From Rhizobacter sp. SG703 (GTDB lineage: Bacteria > Pseudomonadota > Gammaproteobacteria > Burkholderiales > Burkholderiaceae_C): a DNA stretch of 64,000 bases. This document shows, piece by piece, positions 7,073 to 17,268 of the stretch. Numbering within the stretch: the stretch's first letter is position 1; every line of letters begins with the position of its first letter. The DNA lies in assembly GCF_012275445.1 (NCBI RefSeq), contig NZ_JAAZQK010000010.1:124001-188000 (forward strand). The letters run 5' to 3'. The position numbers and the translations under genes are program-made. The notes beneath the pieces were generated by a model. It made no database searches and was not told the origin of the DNA. It saw only the letters and a list, made by a program, of their open reading frames with translations.

Positions 7073-8842
7073 TCACTTTTGGGTCAGGTAGTCCGGCGAG
7101 GCCATCGTCAGGAAGACGGCGATGGCGACGCGATCGCGCGTGGCGGCATCGATGTCGGTCTGGTTGATGACCTTGCCGGCGGTGTCCTTGCGCACCGGCG
7201 GAATCATCCGGCCGTTGACGGCCGACAGCAGCTGCGTGCGCAGCGCGGTCGGCATCTGCCCGGACATCAGCAGCAGGTCCAGGCGGTCCAGCAGCTGCTC
7301 CGGCTTGTCGGCCAGCGCCTGCTCGGCCGAGAAGTCGATCTGCACGTCGCGACCGGTGTTGATCGCGATCCAGCCGCGCAGGTAGTTCAGGTAGCCGGCC
7401 ACCGACACCTCGTTGGCCAGCTGCAGCTCGGGCGCGACCAGGTCGGCCGCCTCGATGCTGGTGTTCGGCGGCGTGTAGCCCGGGCGGTAGAAGTTGAACA
7501 CCGTCGGCGAGCGCATCGCGGTCTGGCCCAGGCGGTTGGCCGGGTCGTCGGTGTTGTCGATGCCCTGGAACTTGCCGGTCGTCGACTTCGCGTGGAAGGT
7601 GCGCAGCAGGTGCGCCAGCCGCATCACCGGCTCGCGCAGCTTGCCGAAGTCGGGGCGTGTGGTGTCGACGTTGCGCGCCTCGGCGTCGAGCAGCACCGCG
7701 CGGAACACCGCGCCCAGGTCGCCGCGCACGCCGCTGCCGTTGTTGTTGAACACCGCCGCGACCCGCTCGACGTAGGCCGGGCTCGGGTTGCTGGTGACCA
7801 TGCGCTGGATGATCTGGCGACCCAGGAACGGGCCGACGTTCGGATGGTTGAACAGTGTGTCGAGCGCGATCTTGATGTCGCCCTCGACGTCCGGCTTGTC
7901 GGTCGCCGCGATGGTCTTGCCGAGGAACTTCTTCTCGCTGGCCGAATGGAAGTCGGTGTTGCTGGCGTACTTGTTGTAGCCCTGCATCGGCTTCCAGTCG
8001 CGGTCGGCGTTCACGTCGCCGCCGAAGAAGCGGCTGCGAGTGCGGTCGGCGGTGTTCGGGCCGGCGTACCAGCTCAGGCCGGTGAACACCTTGGCCAGGC
8101 CGGCGATGTCATCGTGGGTGTAGGTCTCGAGGTTGCCGCCGCCGTTGCCAGTTTTGACCGTGCCGTCGGCGTTCAGCTCGTACAGGCCGATCGAGAACAG
8201 CTGCATGATCTCGCGCGCATAGTTCTCGTCCGGCACGCGGCCGGTCTTCGCGTCTTCCTTCTGGTTGCGCAGGCTGGTCAGGTACGCCCCCATCATCGGG
8301 TGCATCGTGATCGCCTCGAGCAGGTCGCGGTAGTTGCCGAACGCGTGCCGGCCCAGCGTGTCGTAGTAGTCGGCCACGCCGCGCGGCAGGTTGCTCAGCG
8401 TCGAGTCGACGAACGACACCACGAAGATCTGCGACAGCACGTAGGCCGCGCGCTGGCGCAGCTGGTCGTCGCCGGTGACGGCCTGCGCCCAGTACGACTC
8501 CATGAAGTTGCTGGAGGTCACGTTGGTACCTGCGGCCGCGGCGGCATTCATCGCCGCCGTCATGTAGTCGCGGTGGAGCTTCTGCGGCTTGGCCATCTGC
8601 TGCTCGAGCCAGCGGCGGTAGCCGACCTGCGTGAGCTGGTCGATGTCGGCGCTGGTCGGGCCGTAGGTGGCCTGGGTCAGGAAGCGGGCAGCGGCCTCCT
8701 TGGTCGGCGGCGGACCGCTGTCGGCGGCATTCTCTTCGTCGTTCTTGTTCCCGCCGCAAGCGGCCAGCAGGCTGATCAGCAGCGCCCCGGCCCACAGGCG
8801 GGACGTCTTGCGGATGGCGAATGTCGGTGGAAGCGATATCAC
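7073..8842 (-). CDS. DUF1800 family lipoprotein
   Basis: I chose GTG at 8842 (589 residues) because a good ribosome site (GAGGGA) lies seven bases upstream and the following residues form a proper lipoprotein signal (LLISLLAACGG, Cys29). An ATG at 8914 in the same frame would add 24 residues ahead of the signal and is less likely. The body matches DUF1800: RFLTQATYGPTSADIDQL near the start, NYAREIMQLFSIGLYELN in the middle and RSPTVFNFYRPGYTPP near the end. It is the first gene of a two-gene unit with DUF1501. Function unknown. Confidence 0.9.
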   Translation of the reverse strand: MISLPPTFAIRKTSRLWAGALLISLLAACGGNKNDEENAADSGPPPTKEAAARFLTQATYGPTSADIDQLTQVGYRRWLEQQMAKPQKLHRDYMTAAMNAAAAAGTNVTSSNFMESYWAQAVTGDDQLRQRAAYVLSQIFVVSFVDSTLSNLPRGVADYYDTLGRHAFGNYRDLLEAITMHPMMGAYLTSLRNQKEDAKTGRVPDENYAREIMQLFSIGLYELNADGTVKTGNGGGNLETYTHDDIAGLAKVFTGLSWYAGPNTADRTRSRFFGGDVNADRDWKPMQGYNKYASNTDFHSASEKKFLGKTIAATDKPDVEGDIKIALDTLFNHPNVGPFLGRQIIQRMVTSNPSPAYVERVAAVFNNNGSGVRGDLGAVFRAVLLDAEARNVDTTRPDFGKLREPVMRLAHLLRTFHAKSTTGKFQGIDNTDDPANRLGQTAMRSPTVFNFYRPGYTPPNTSIEAADLVAPELQLANEVSVAGYLNYLRGWIAINTGRDVQIDFSAEQALADKPEQLLDRLDLLLMSGQMPTALRTQLLSAVNGRMIPPVRKDTAGKVINQTDIDAATRDRVAIAVFLTMASPDYLTQK

Positions 8843-8919
8843 TTCAGTCTCCCTCGAGGCGGTGCGTACGACCTGATACGGGTCGAGTGCGTGCAGGAGA
8901 CATACCAGCGACATCGTCG

Positions 8920-8939
8920 GACACCGCCTACAGGGTGTC
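8920..8939. repeat. Short inverted repeat upstream of the DUF1800 gene
   Basis: GACACC and GGTGTC are separated by eight bases, 78 bases upstream of the chosen DUF1800 start. It could be an operator for the DUF1800-DUF1501 unit or chance in GC-rich DNA. The 259-base space around it (8843-9101) otherwise holds the DUF1800 leader and the end of metH. I see no clear sigma-70 promoter. Confidence 0.3.
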
Positions 8940-9051
8940 GGTTCGCGAATGCGCCAATCCTTGACAGATGGGACGGTCTATCTGGCGCCGAGGACGGCGC
9001 CGGGATGACACGAACGGTCGGCGATGCGTTCGGATGCTTCGAACGTAACCA

Positions 9052-9071
9052 GCGGCAACCGGCGTTGCCGC
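9052..9071 (-). terminator. Hairpin after metH, possible terminator
   Basis: A perfect 8-base stem (GCGGCAAC / GTTGCCGC) with a four-base loop lies 31 bases beyond the metH stop. No run of T follows on the metH strand, so intrinsic termination would be weak. It may instead block 3'-end decay. Confidence 0.35.
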
Positions 9072-9101
9072 GGCGCCGTCACCGCACCGTCATGCCGGGC
9101 G

Positions 9102-11891
<2,790 letters not shown>

Positions 11892-11954
11892 GGCGGGTCG
11901 GCTGGCACCGCCCCGGAGCTCACCCGGGGCGCATGCGTGGATCATCATGCGGGG

Positions 11955-12022
11955 GTGAGCGTGGTTGCAAGCGTCCAAGCCTGGCAGCGGCCGATCGGCC
12001 ACCGTCGCAACGCTCCTTGGAG
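11955..12022 (-). promoter_or_regulatory. SAH (S-adenosylhomocysteine) riboswitch in the metH leader
   Basis: On the metH strand the RNA reads CCAAGGAGCGTTGCGACGG, a GGCCGATCGGCC hairpin, GCCAGGCTTGG, then TTGCAACCACGCTC. This follows the SAH riboswitch consensus. P1 is CCAAG (12016-12020) with CTTGG (11975-11979). The pseudoknot is GAGCGT (12010-12015) with ACGCTC (11957-11962), a perfect match. P2 is the palindrome at 11989-12000. P1 differs from the CCGAG/CTCGG I recall as usual but stays paired. SAH riboswitches are ON switches that raise expression of SAH-recycling genes. It lies 63 bases before the chosen start. Confidence 0.88.
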
Positions 12023-12142
12023 GGCCGCATTTTATGCGTGCTGCGCCGCTGAATGCCTTGGTTACAACTCGGCAAACCCCTGATGAGGTCGTGGTGCACG
12101 GAGCGTGTCCAATCCGGGCTCCACGACTGGACGCTTTCTGCC

Positions 12143-12772
12143 GTGAACCACAACACACGATTCCTCGCGCTCGTTCTCCCGGCCGCCGTCGCGGCCGTCC
12201 TGCTGGTCGCCTGCGGTTCGCCGCCGGTGAAGCCGCTGCCGGCCCCCGGGCCGGCCGTGCCGGGTTCGGCGCCCGGCCCGGTCTACGACCAGGCGGCCTC
12301 GGGGGCCGCGCGCAGCTGGTCGCCGCAGATGGAGACCGTCGAACGACAGCTCGCCGCGAGCCTCAACGGCACGCCGATGGCGCTGGCGCGCACGACCGAC
12401 GAACGCCTGTGGCTGACGCTGCCGGGCGATGTGGCCTTCGAGCCGAACCGCTCGGCGCTGAAGCCGGCGGCCACCGGGCTGCTCGACAAGGTGGCGGCGG
12501 TGCTGCGCGGCCAGCCGCAGCTGGAGCTGCGCATCGTCGGCCACACCGACAGCAAGGGCTCGGCGACCGGCAACGATGCGTTGTCGCTGGACCGGGCGGC
12601 CAGCGCGCGCGACTGGCTGGTGGCCCGCGGGCTGTCGCCGGTCAAGATCGGCGTGGCCGGCCGCGGCTCGCGCGACGCGGTGGGCAGCAACGACGACGAC
12701 AGCGGCCGCGCAGCGAACCGGCGCGTCGAGATCCTGATCGGCGAACGGGCGCTGCGCTCGGGGAGCAAGTAG
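12143..12772 (+). CDS. OmpA-family peptidoglycan-binding lipoprotein
   Basis: A 209-residue lipoprotein (lipobox LLVAC, Cys24) with a Pro/Gly-rich linker and an OmpA C-terminal domain (about 95-205) carrying GHTDSKGS and the closing NRRVEI motif. The family holds the outer membrane to peptidoglycan. I chose GTG at 12143 because it begins a normal signal peptide. An ATG at 12053 in frame would add 30 residues that lack signal features. The gene lies between the two methionine synthase genes on the opposite strand. Confidence 0.85.
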   Translation: MNHNTRFLALVLPAAVAAVLLVACGSPPVKPLPAPGPAVPGSAPGPVYDQAASGAARSWSPQMETVERQLAASLNGTPMALARTTDERLWLTLPGDVAFEPNRSALKPAATGLLDKVAAVLRGQPQLELRIVGHTDSKGSATGNDALSLDRAASARDWLVARGLSPVKIGVAGRGSRDAVGSNDDDSGRAANRRVEILIGERALRSGSK

Positions 12773-12789
12773 GCTGGACCGGCCTCCGG

Positions 12790-13839
12790 CTACGCGGCCA
12801 TGAGCCCCGCGAACAGCGGATCGTGCCGCGACCTCGGCCGGTACGCCCCGACCCGCTTCGCGATCTCGGCGATGTGCGCCGGCGTCGTGCCGCAGCAGCC
12901 GCCGGCGATGTTCAGGAAGCCGGCGCGCGCGAACTCTTCGACCAGGCTGCCGGTGATCTCCGGCGTCTCGTCGAAGCCGGTGTCGCTCATCGGGTTCGGC
13001 AGGCCGGCATTCGGGTAGCAGCTGATGAAGGTGTCGCCGGCCACCTTGGCCAGCTCCTCGATGTACGGCCGCATCAGCGTCGCGCCCAGCGCGCAGTTCA
13101 ACCCGATCGCGATCGGCCGCGCATGGCGCACGCTGTGCCAGAACGCGCTGACCGTCTGCCCCGACAGGATGCGCCCCGACGCGTCGGTCACCGTGCCGGA
13201 GATGATCACCGGCAGCCGCTCGCCGGTGTCTTCCATCAGCTCGTCGAGCGCGAAGATCGCGGCCTTGGCATTCAGCGTGTCGAAGATCGTCTCGACCAGG
13301 AACAGGTCGCAGCCGCCTTCGAGCAGGCCCGCCGCCTGCTCGTAGTACGCCTCGCGCAACTCGTCGAAGCTGACGTTGCGCGCGGCCGGGTCGTTCACAT
13401 CGGGGCTGATGCTCGCGGTGCGCGGCGTGGGCCCGAGCGCGCCGGCCACGAAGCGCGGCTTGTCGGGCGTGCCGTACTTGTCGCAGGCCTCGCGCGCCAG
13501 CCGCGCGCCGACCACGTTCATCTCGCGGGCGACCGCGCCCAGCCCGTAGTCGTCCTGCGCGACGCTGGTCGCGCCGAAGGTGTTGGTCTCGATCAGGTCG
13601 GCGCCGGCCGCCAGGTACTGCTCGTGGATCTCGCGGATCACGTCGGGCCGCGTGAACTGCAGCAGTTCGTTGTTGCCCTTCAGGTCCTTCGGGTGGTCGG
13701 CGAAGCGCTCGCCGCGGTAGTCGGCCTCGCCGAGCTTGTAGCGCTGGATCATCGTGCCCATCGCGCCATCGAGCACCGCGATGCGTTGCGACAGGATCTG
13801 CGGCAGGGCCGCACCACGGGTGTAGACGGGAGCATTCAT
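12790..13839 (-). CDS. metH: Methionine synthase, homocysteine-binding half
   Basis: A 349-residue homocysteine S-methyltransferase domain corresponding to the first module of MetH. Zinc ligands are visible as Cys249 (GLNCALG) and Cys315-Cys316 (GGCCGTTP). The start [11 protein letters not shown] and the [11 protein letters not shown] motif are typical. ATG at 13839 (MNAPVYTRG) is preferred to an in-frame ATG 33 bases upstream, because the MetH-like sequence begins soon after it. It should work with the B12/folate half at 9102-11891. The ends of this gene and the OmpA gene converge with 17 bases between them. Confidence 0.93.
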   Translation of the reverse strand: MNAPVYTRGAALPQILSQRIAVLDGAMGTMIQRYKLGEADYRGERFADHPKDLKGNNELLQFTRPDVIREIHEQYLAAGADLIETNTFGATSVAQDDYGLGAVAREMNVVGARLAREACDKYGTPDKPRFVAGALGPTPRTASISPDVNDPAARNVSFDELREAYYEQAAGLLEGGCDLFLVETIFDTLNAKAAIFALDELMEDTGERLPVIISGTVTDASGRILSGQTVSAFWHSVRHARPIAIGLNCALGATLMRPYIEELAKVAGDTFISCYPNAGLPNPMSDTGFDETPEITGSLVEEFARAGFLNIAGGCCGTTPAHIAEIAKRVGAYRPRSRHDPLFAGLMAA

Positions 13840-13909
13840 CGGGCGATTGTAGGAAACCGCCGCAACCCGCACTCCATCATGGCGATGGCTCTGAAACGAG
13901 AGCCCGCGG

Positions 13910-14641
13910 TCAAGGGCTGACGACGTTCAGCCATTCGCCGATTTCGTTGGGGGTCCGGCGTCGCAGGTCGTGGCGAATGTCGAAGACTTCACGCTCGCCG
14001 ATCTGGATGCGACACACCGTGAAGGCTTGGCGTTCGCCACGGCTGTTGTCGGTGAAGACGGTGGCGTCTGCCACCGACGCTGCGACGCCGATCGCGCGCT
14101 GGGTGCGCGGGAACCGGTCGATGAGCTTGTCGACATCGACGCTGTGGCCGCCCTCGGCGACACGGGTCATCACGCGGCCGATCGACAGCTGGACGTTCGA
14201 CAGCCCGACGAAGAACAGCAGCACAAAGTAGCCGGCAGACTGCATTTCGCGGATGAGGTCGACCTTGGACGCGAACTTGCCGTCGGGCAGCTCTTCCCAA
14301 TAAGAGAAGACCGTTTCCATGGCAAACGGCACGCCGCGCGCCATCGCCTGGGCGACGAAGGCCTCGACACCCTTCTGCGCCACTTTCATCCAGCTCTCGT
14401 CGGTGTCGCGCAGCTCCTGCGCCCACTTGGTCAGACGACCTCCACCGTCAGCTTCGGGCAGGATGGACAACATCATCCGGTCGGCATTGACGAGCGGGAT
14501 CTGGAAGTTCGGCGACAGGTGTCGCAACCACATCGTCGACTTTCCCGAACCGTTGTGGCCAGCCAGGATCACCGCCAATGGCTTCCGGGCGCGTCGCTGC
14601 TCGAGCCGGACTTGGTCGACCGCCCGCGCCAGCGAAGTCAT
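13910..14641 (-). CDS. Zeta-toxin-like P-loop kinase
   Basis: A 243-residue P-loop protein. Walker A is GHNGSGKST (28-36), followed by VNADRMM (51-57), the Asn-Ala-Asp signature of zeta-toxin/PezT kinases, and [11 protein letters not shown] (107-117). Family members phosphorylate UDP-GlcNAc or similar small substrates. The ATG overlaps the stop of the upstream small gene (ATGA at 14638-14641), the usual order of antitoxin then toxin. Base composition looks lower in GC than the flanking genes. Homologues that are not toxins exist, so toxicity is unproven. Confidence 0.8.
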   Translation of the reverse strand: MTSLARAVDQVRLEQRRARKPLAVILAGHNGSGKSTMWLRHLSPNFQIPLVNADRMMLSILPEADGGGRLTKWAQELRDTDESWMKVAQKGVEAFVAQAMARGVPFAMETVFSYWEELPDGKFASKVDLIREMQSAGYFVLLFFVGLSNVQLSIGRVMTRVAEGGHSVDVDKLIDRFPRTQRAIGVAASVADATVFTDNSRGERQAFTVCRIQIGEREVFDIRHDLRRRTPNEIGEWLNVVSP

Positions 14642-15000
14642 CGCTTGGTGCTCACCACCTTGAACTTCCCGTTGACGAACGTGCCTGTCGAGACCTTGCC
14701 GTTCACCTCGCGGATCAGGTAGTCGGGGTTCTCGGGATCGGCGCGAAAGAGCGGGGTGGACACCCCCGTCTTGAAGGCAACGCCTGGCTTCATCAGCTTC
14801 GGCATCGCGCGCGCCATGGCGGCTTGGCCGATGGTGACGTTGCGCCGCAGTTCGCCCACCTCGGGCAAGACCGCCTTCACACTCACCGCACCGAAATTGA
14901 TCGTCGACACGACAGCGCCCGGCAGGGCGGTGTTCATGATGAACTTGCCGGTGTCGCGGCGAGCGGGCTTGGCGGCGGTCGGTGGCTTCTTGGCGGACAT
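14638..15000 (-). CDS. Small basic protein, possible antitoxin of the zeta-like kinase
   Basis: A 120-residue protein with a Lys/Pro/Ala-rich N-terminus (MSAKKPPTAAK), a helical middle part (GQAAMARAMPKLMKPGV) and a beta-rich C-terminus (YLIREVNGKVSTGTFVNGKF). I do not recognise a named family. Its four-base overlap with the zeta-like gene makes a partner or antitoxin role the first guess. An ATG at 15036 would add 12 residues; neither start has a strong ribosome site. It could also be an accessory protein of unrelated function. Confidence 0.65.
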   Translation of the reverse strand: MSAKKPPTAAKPARRDTGKFIMNTALPGAVVSTINFGAVSVKAVLPEVGELRRNVTIGQAAMARAMPKLMKPGVAFKTGVSTPLFRADPENPDYLIREVNGKVSTGTFVNGKFKVVSTKR

Positions 15001-15075
15001 TGAAGGCTGCGCGGTGGACTGGCGATGCGCTGCCATTGTGCCGAATCGCGGCCGTGCTGTCCGGTCCCCCGCCAG

Positions 15076-17190
15076 TCAGAGCACCGCCGACGAAATCGTG
15101 TCGCTGAACAGCGAAGCCCTGAAGTCGATCGGCGCCGGCCCCTCGTCGTTCATCGCCCACAGCGCCAGCGCCTTGGCCGACATCGGCTTCGCGAACAGGA
15201 AGCCCTGCAGCTCGTTGCAGCCGAGCGAGCGCAGGATCTCCTGCTGCTGCTCGGTCTCGACGCCTTCGGCCACCACCTTCAGCCCGAGCGCCTGCGCGAG
15301 CTTGACGACCGCGTCGACGATCGCGCGCGCATCGGGGCTGCTCTCCAGGTCGAGCACGAAGCTGCGGTCGATCTTCAGCTCCTCCGACGGCAGCTTGCGC
15401 AGGTAGCTCAGGCTCGAGTAGCCGGTGCCGAAGTCGTCGATCGACAGGTGCACGCCGATCGCCGACAGCTCCTCCAGCACCTGCAGGTTGGCCCGCGTGT
15501 CGTCCATCGCGGCCGATTCGGTGATCTCGCAGGTCAGCAGCGACGGCTCGATGCGGTGCGCGCGTAGCGCTCCGTCGATGCGCTTCGCGAGATCGGCCTG
15601 GCGCAGCTGGTGCACCGACAGGTTGATCGCCACGCGCATGCGCAGCCCCTGGTCGCGCCACAGGCGGATCTGCCGGCAGGCATCCTCGATCAGCCAGTTG
15701 CCGAGCGCGTTGATCAGGCCGAAGCGCTCGGCCAGCGGGATGAAGACGGCCGGGCTGACCATGCCGCGCTGCGGATGGTGCCAGCGCATCAGCGCTTCGG
15801 CGCCGGTGATCTGGCCGCTCGGCGCATGGATCTTCGGCTGGTAGTACAGCTCCAGCTCGCCATGCTCGATCGCGCGGCGCAGGTCGTGCAGCAGCTCGAC
15901 CTGGTCGCGCGCGCCGGCCACCATGCGCGGCTCGAAGAAGCAGTGCGCCGCGCCGCCGGTGCGCTTGACGGCATTCATCGCGGCGGCCGCATGCGGCACC
16001 AGCTTCGACAGCGCGCCGTCGTCGGGGTACATCGCGATGCCGATCGAGCAGCTCAGCGGCACCTCGTGCCCGTCGAAGCGGCAGGGCTCGTGCAGCGCCG
16101 CCATCACGCGCAACGCGAGCCGCCCGGCGGCGTCCTTGTCGGGCGCGCCTTCGAGCAGCACCAGGAACTCGTCGCCGCCGGCGCGCGAGACCATGTCGCG
16201 CTCGCCGGCCAGCCGGGTCACGCGCTCGGCGACCTCGCGCAGCACCGAGTCGCCGCTCGCCTGGCCGAACGATTCGTTGATGGCCTTCAGGCCGTCGAGG
16301 TTGCAGAACAGCAGCGCGAGCCGGTGCCCGTGGCGGTCGGCGCGCAGCACCGCGCGCTGCAGCCGCTCGTCGAACATCGCGCGGTTCGGCAGGCCGGTCA
16401 GCCGGTCGGTGTAGGCCGCCACCTGCAGGTCTTCGCGGGCGCGCCGCAGCATCGAACGGAAACGCGCCTCGAGGATCGAGGTCAGCAGCAGCAGCACCAG
16501 CAGGATCGGCACGCCGACGATGGCCAGCGCGGTGACGGTGGCGAGGCTCACCTGGTCGGCGGTCAGCGACAGCGTCAGCAGCGGCACCTGCGCGCTGATC
16601 ACGACCGCGGCATTGCCGACGGCCATCGCGGTGCCCAGCACCACCGAGACGATCGCGCGCCAGCGGAAGCCGACCGGCGCGATGCGCCGGCGATACGCCA
16701 TCAAACCGAGCCCGCTGCCGCCGATCGCGCACGCGGCCAGCCAGCCCGGCACCAGGATGCGCCAGTCCCATTCGACGTGCGGCTGCAGGCGCAGCGCGAC
16801 CAGCGCGACGACCGAGGTTGCGCACAGCGCGCTGCCGACCGTCAGCGCGGCGAGCAATCCGTCACGCAGATGCAGGCCGGCGCGGCTGCCGAGCAGGCAG
16901 GCCAGCAACGATCCGGCATAGGCCACCGCCAGCGAGCCGAACACGATCCAGCCGCTGTAGCCCATGGGGAACGGCAGCGGCCCGGAGGCCATCACGATGA
17001 AATGCAGCGCCCAGGTGCCGACGGCCAGCGCCAGCGCCGAGCCGGCCAGCGCGCGCAGCGAGGTCGCGCGGTGGCTGGACGCGACGCCGCGGGCCAGGTC
17101 GAGCGCGACGTACGCGGCAAAAACGGCCATGCCGAAGGAAGCCGCCCACAGCTCGGGCCGGAACCTCCAAGGAATGAATGCCTCGTCCAT
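15076..17190 (-). CDS. MHYT-GGDEF-EAL cyclic-di-GMP signalling protein
   Basis: A 704-residue membrane protein. The N-terminal 240 residues form seven or so helices with MHYT-like motifs (TWALHFIVMASGPLPFPMGYS near 59-79), proposed to sense a gas or metal. A diguanylate cyclase domain has an intact RAGGDEF (336-342). A phosphodiesterase domain has EALMRWHHP (465-473), DDFGTGYSSL and KIDRSFV. Both activities could therefore exist, one perhaps regulatory. It stands alone between the zeta-like pair and the AAA ATPase. No operon partner is evident. Confidence 0.93.
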   Translation of the reverse strand: MDEAFIPWRFRPELWAASFGMAVFAAYVALDLARGVASSHRATSLRALAGSALALAVGTWALHFIVMASGPLPFPMGYSGWIVFGSLAVAYAGSLLACLLGSRAGLHLRDGLLAALTVGSALCATSVVALVALRLQPHVEWDWRILVPGWLAACAIGGSGLGLMAYRRRIAPVGFRWRAIVSVVLGTAMAVGNAAVVISAQVPLLTLSLTADQVSLATVTALAIVGVPILLVLLLLTSILEARFRSMLRRAREDLQVAAYTDRLTGLPNRAMFDERLQRAVLRADRHGHRLALLFCNLDGLKAINESFGQASGDSVLREVAERVTRLAGERDMVSRAGGDEFLVLLEGAPDKDAAGRLALRVMAALHEPCRFDGHEVPLSCSIGIAMYPDDGALSKLVPHAAAAMNAVKRTGGAAHCFFEPRMVAGARDQVELLHDLRRAIEHGELELYYQPKIHAPSGQITGAEALMRWHHPQRGMVSPAVFIPLAERFGLINALGNWLIEDACRQIRLWRDQGLRMRVAINLSVHQLRQADLAKRIDGALRAHRIEPSLLTCEITESAAMDDTRANLQVLEELSAIGVHLSIDDFGTGYSSLSYLRKLPSEELKIDRSFVLDLESSPDARAIVDAVVKLAQALGLKVVAEGVETEQQQEILRSLGCNELQGFLFAKPMSAKALALWAMNDEGPAPIDFRASLFSDTISSAVL

Positions 17191-17268
17191 CGAACTCGCC
17201 GCTCCAGGTCGTTCGGTCGTTATCGGCCGGCCCGACCCGGGCTTGAGGCGCGCGAGCGCGATCGGCGC

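Noticed and set aside
11892-12142. Cobalamin riboswitch before the B12-dependent methionine synthase.
   Set aside because: No B12 box or matching architecture is visible, and the conserved elements fit an SAH riboswitch.
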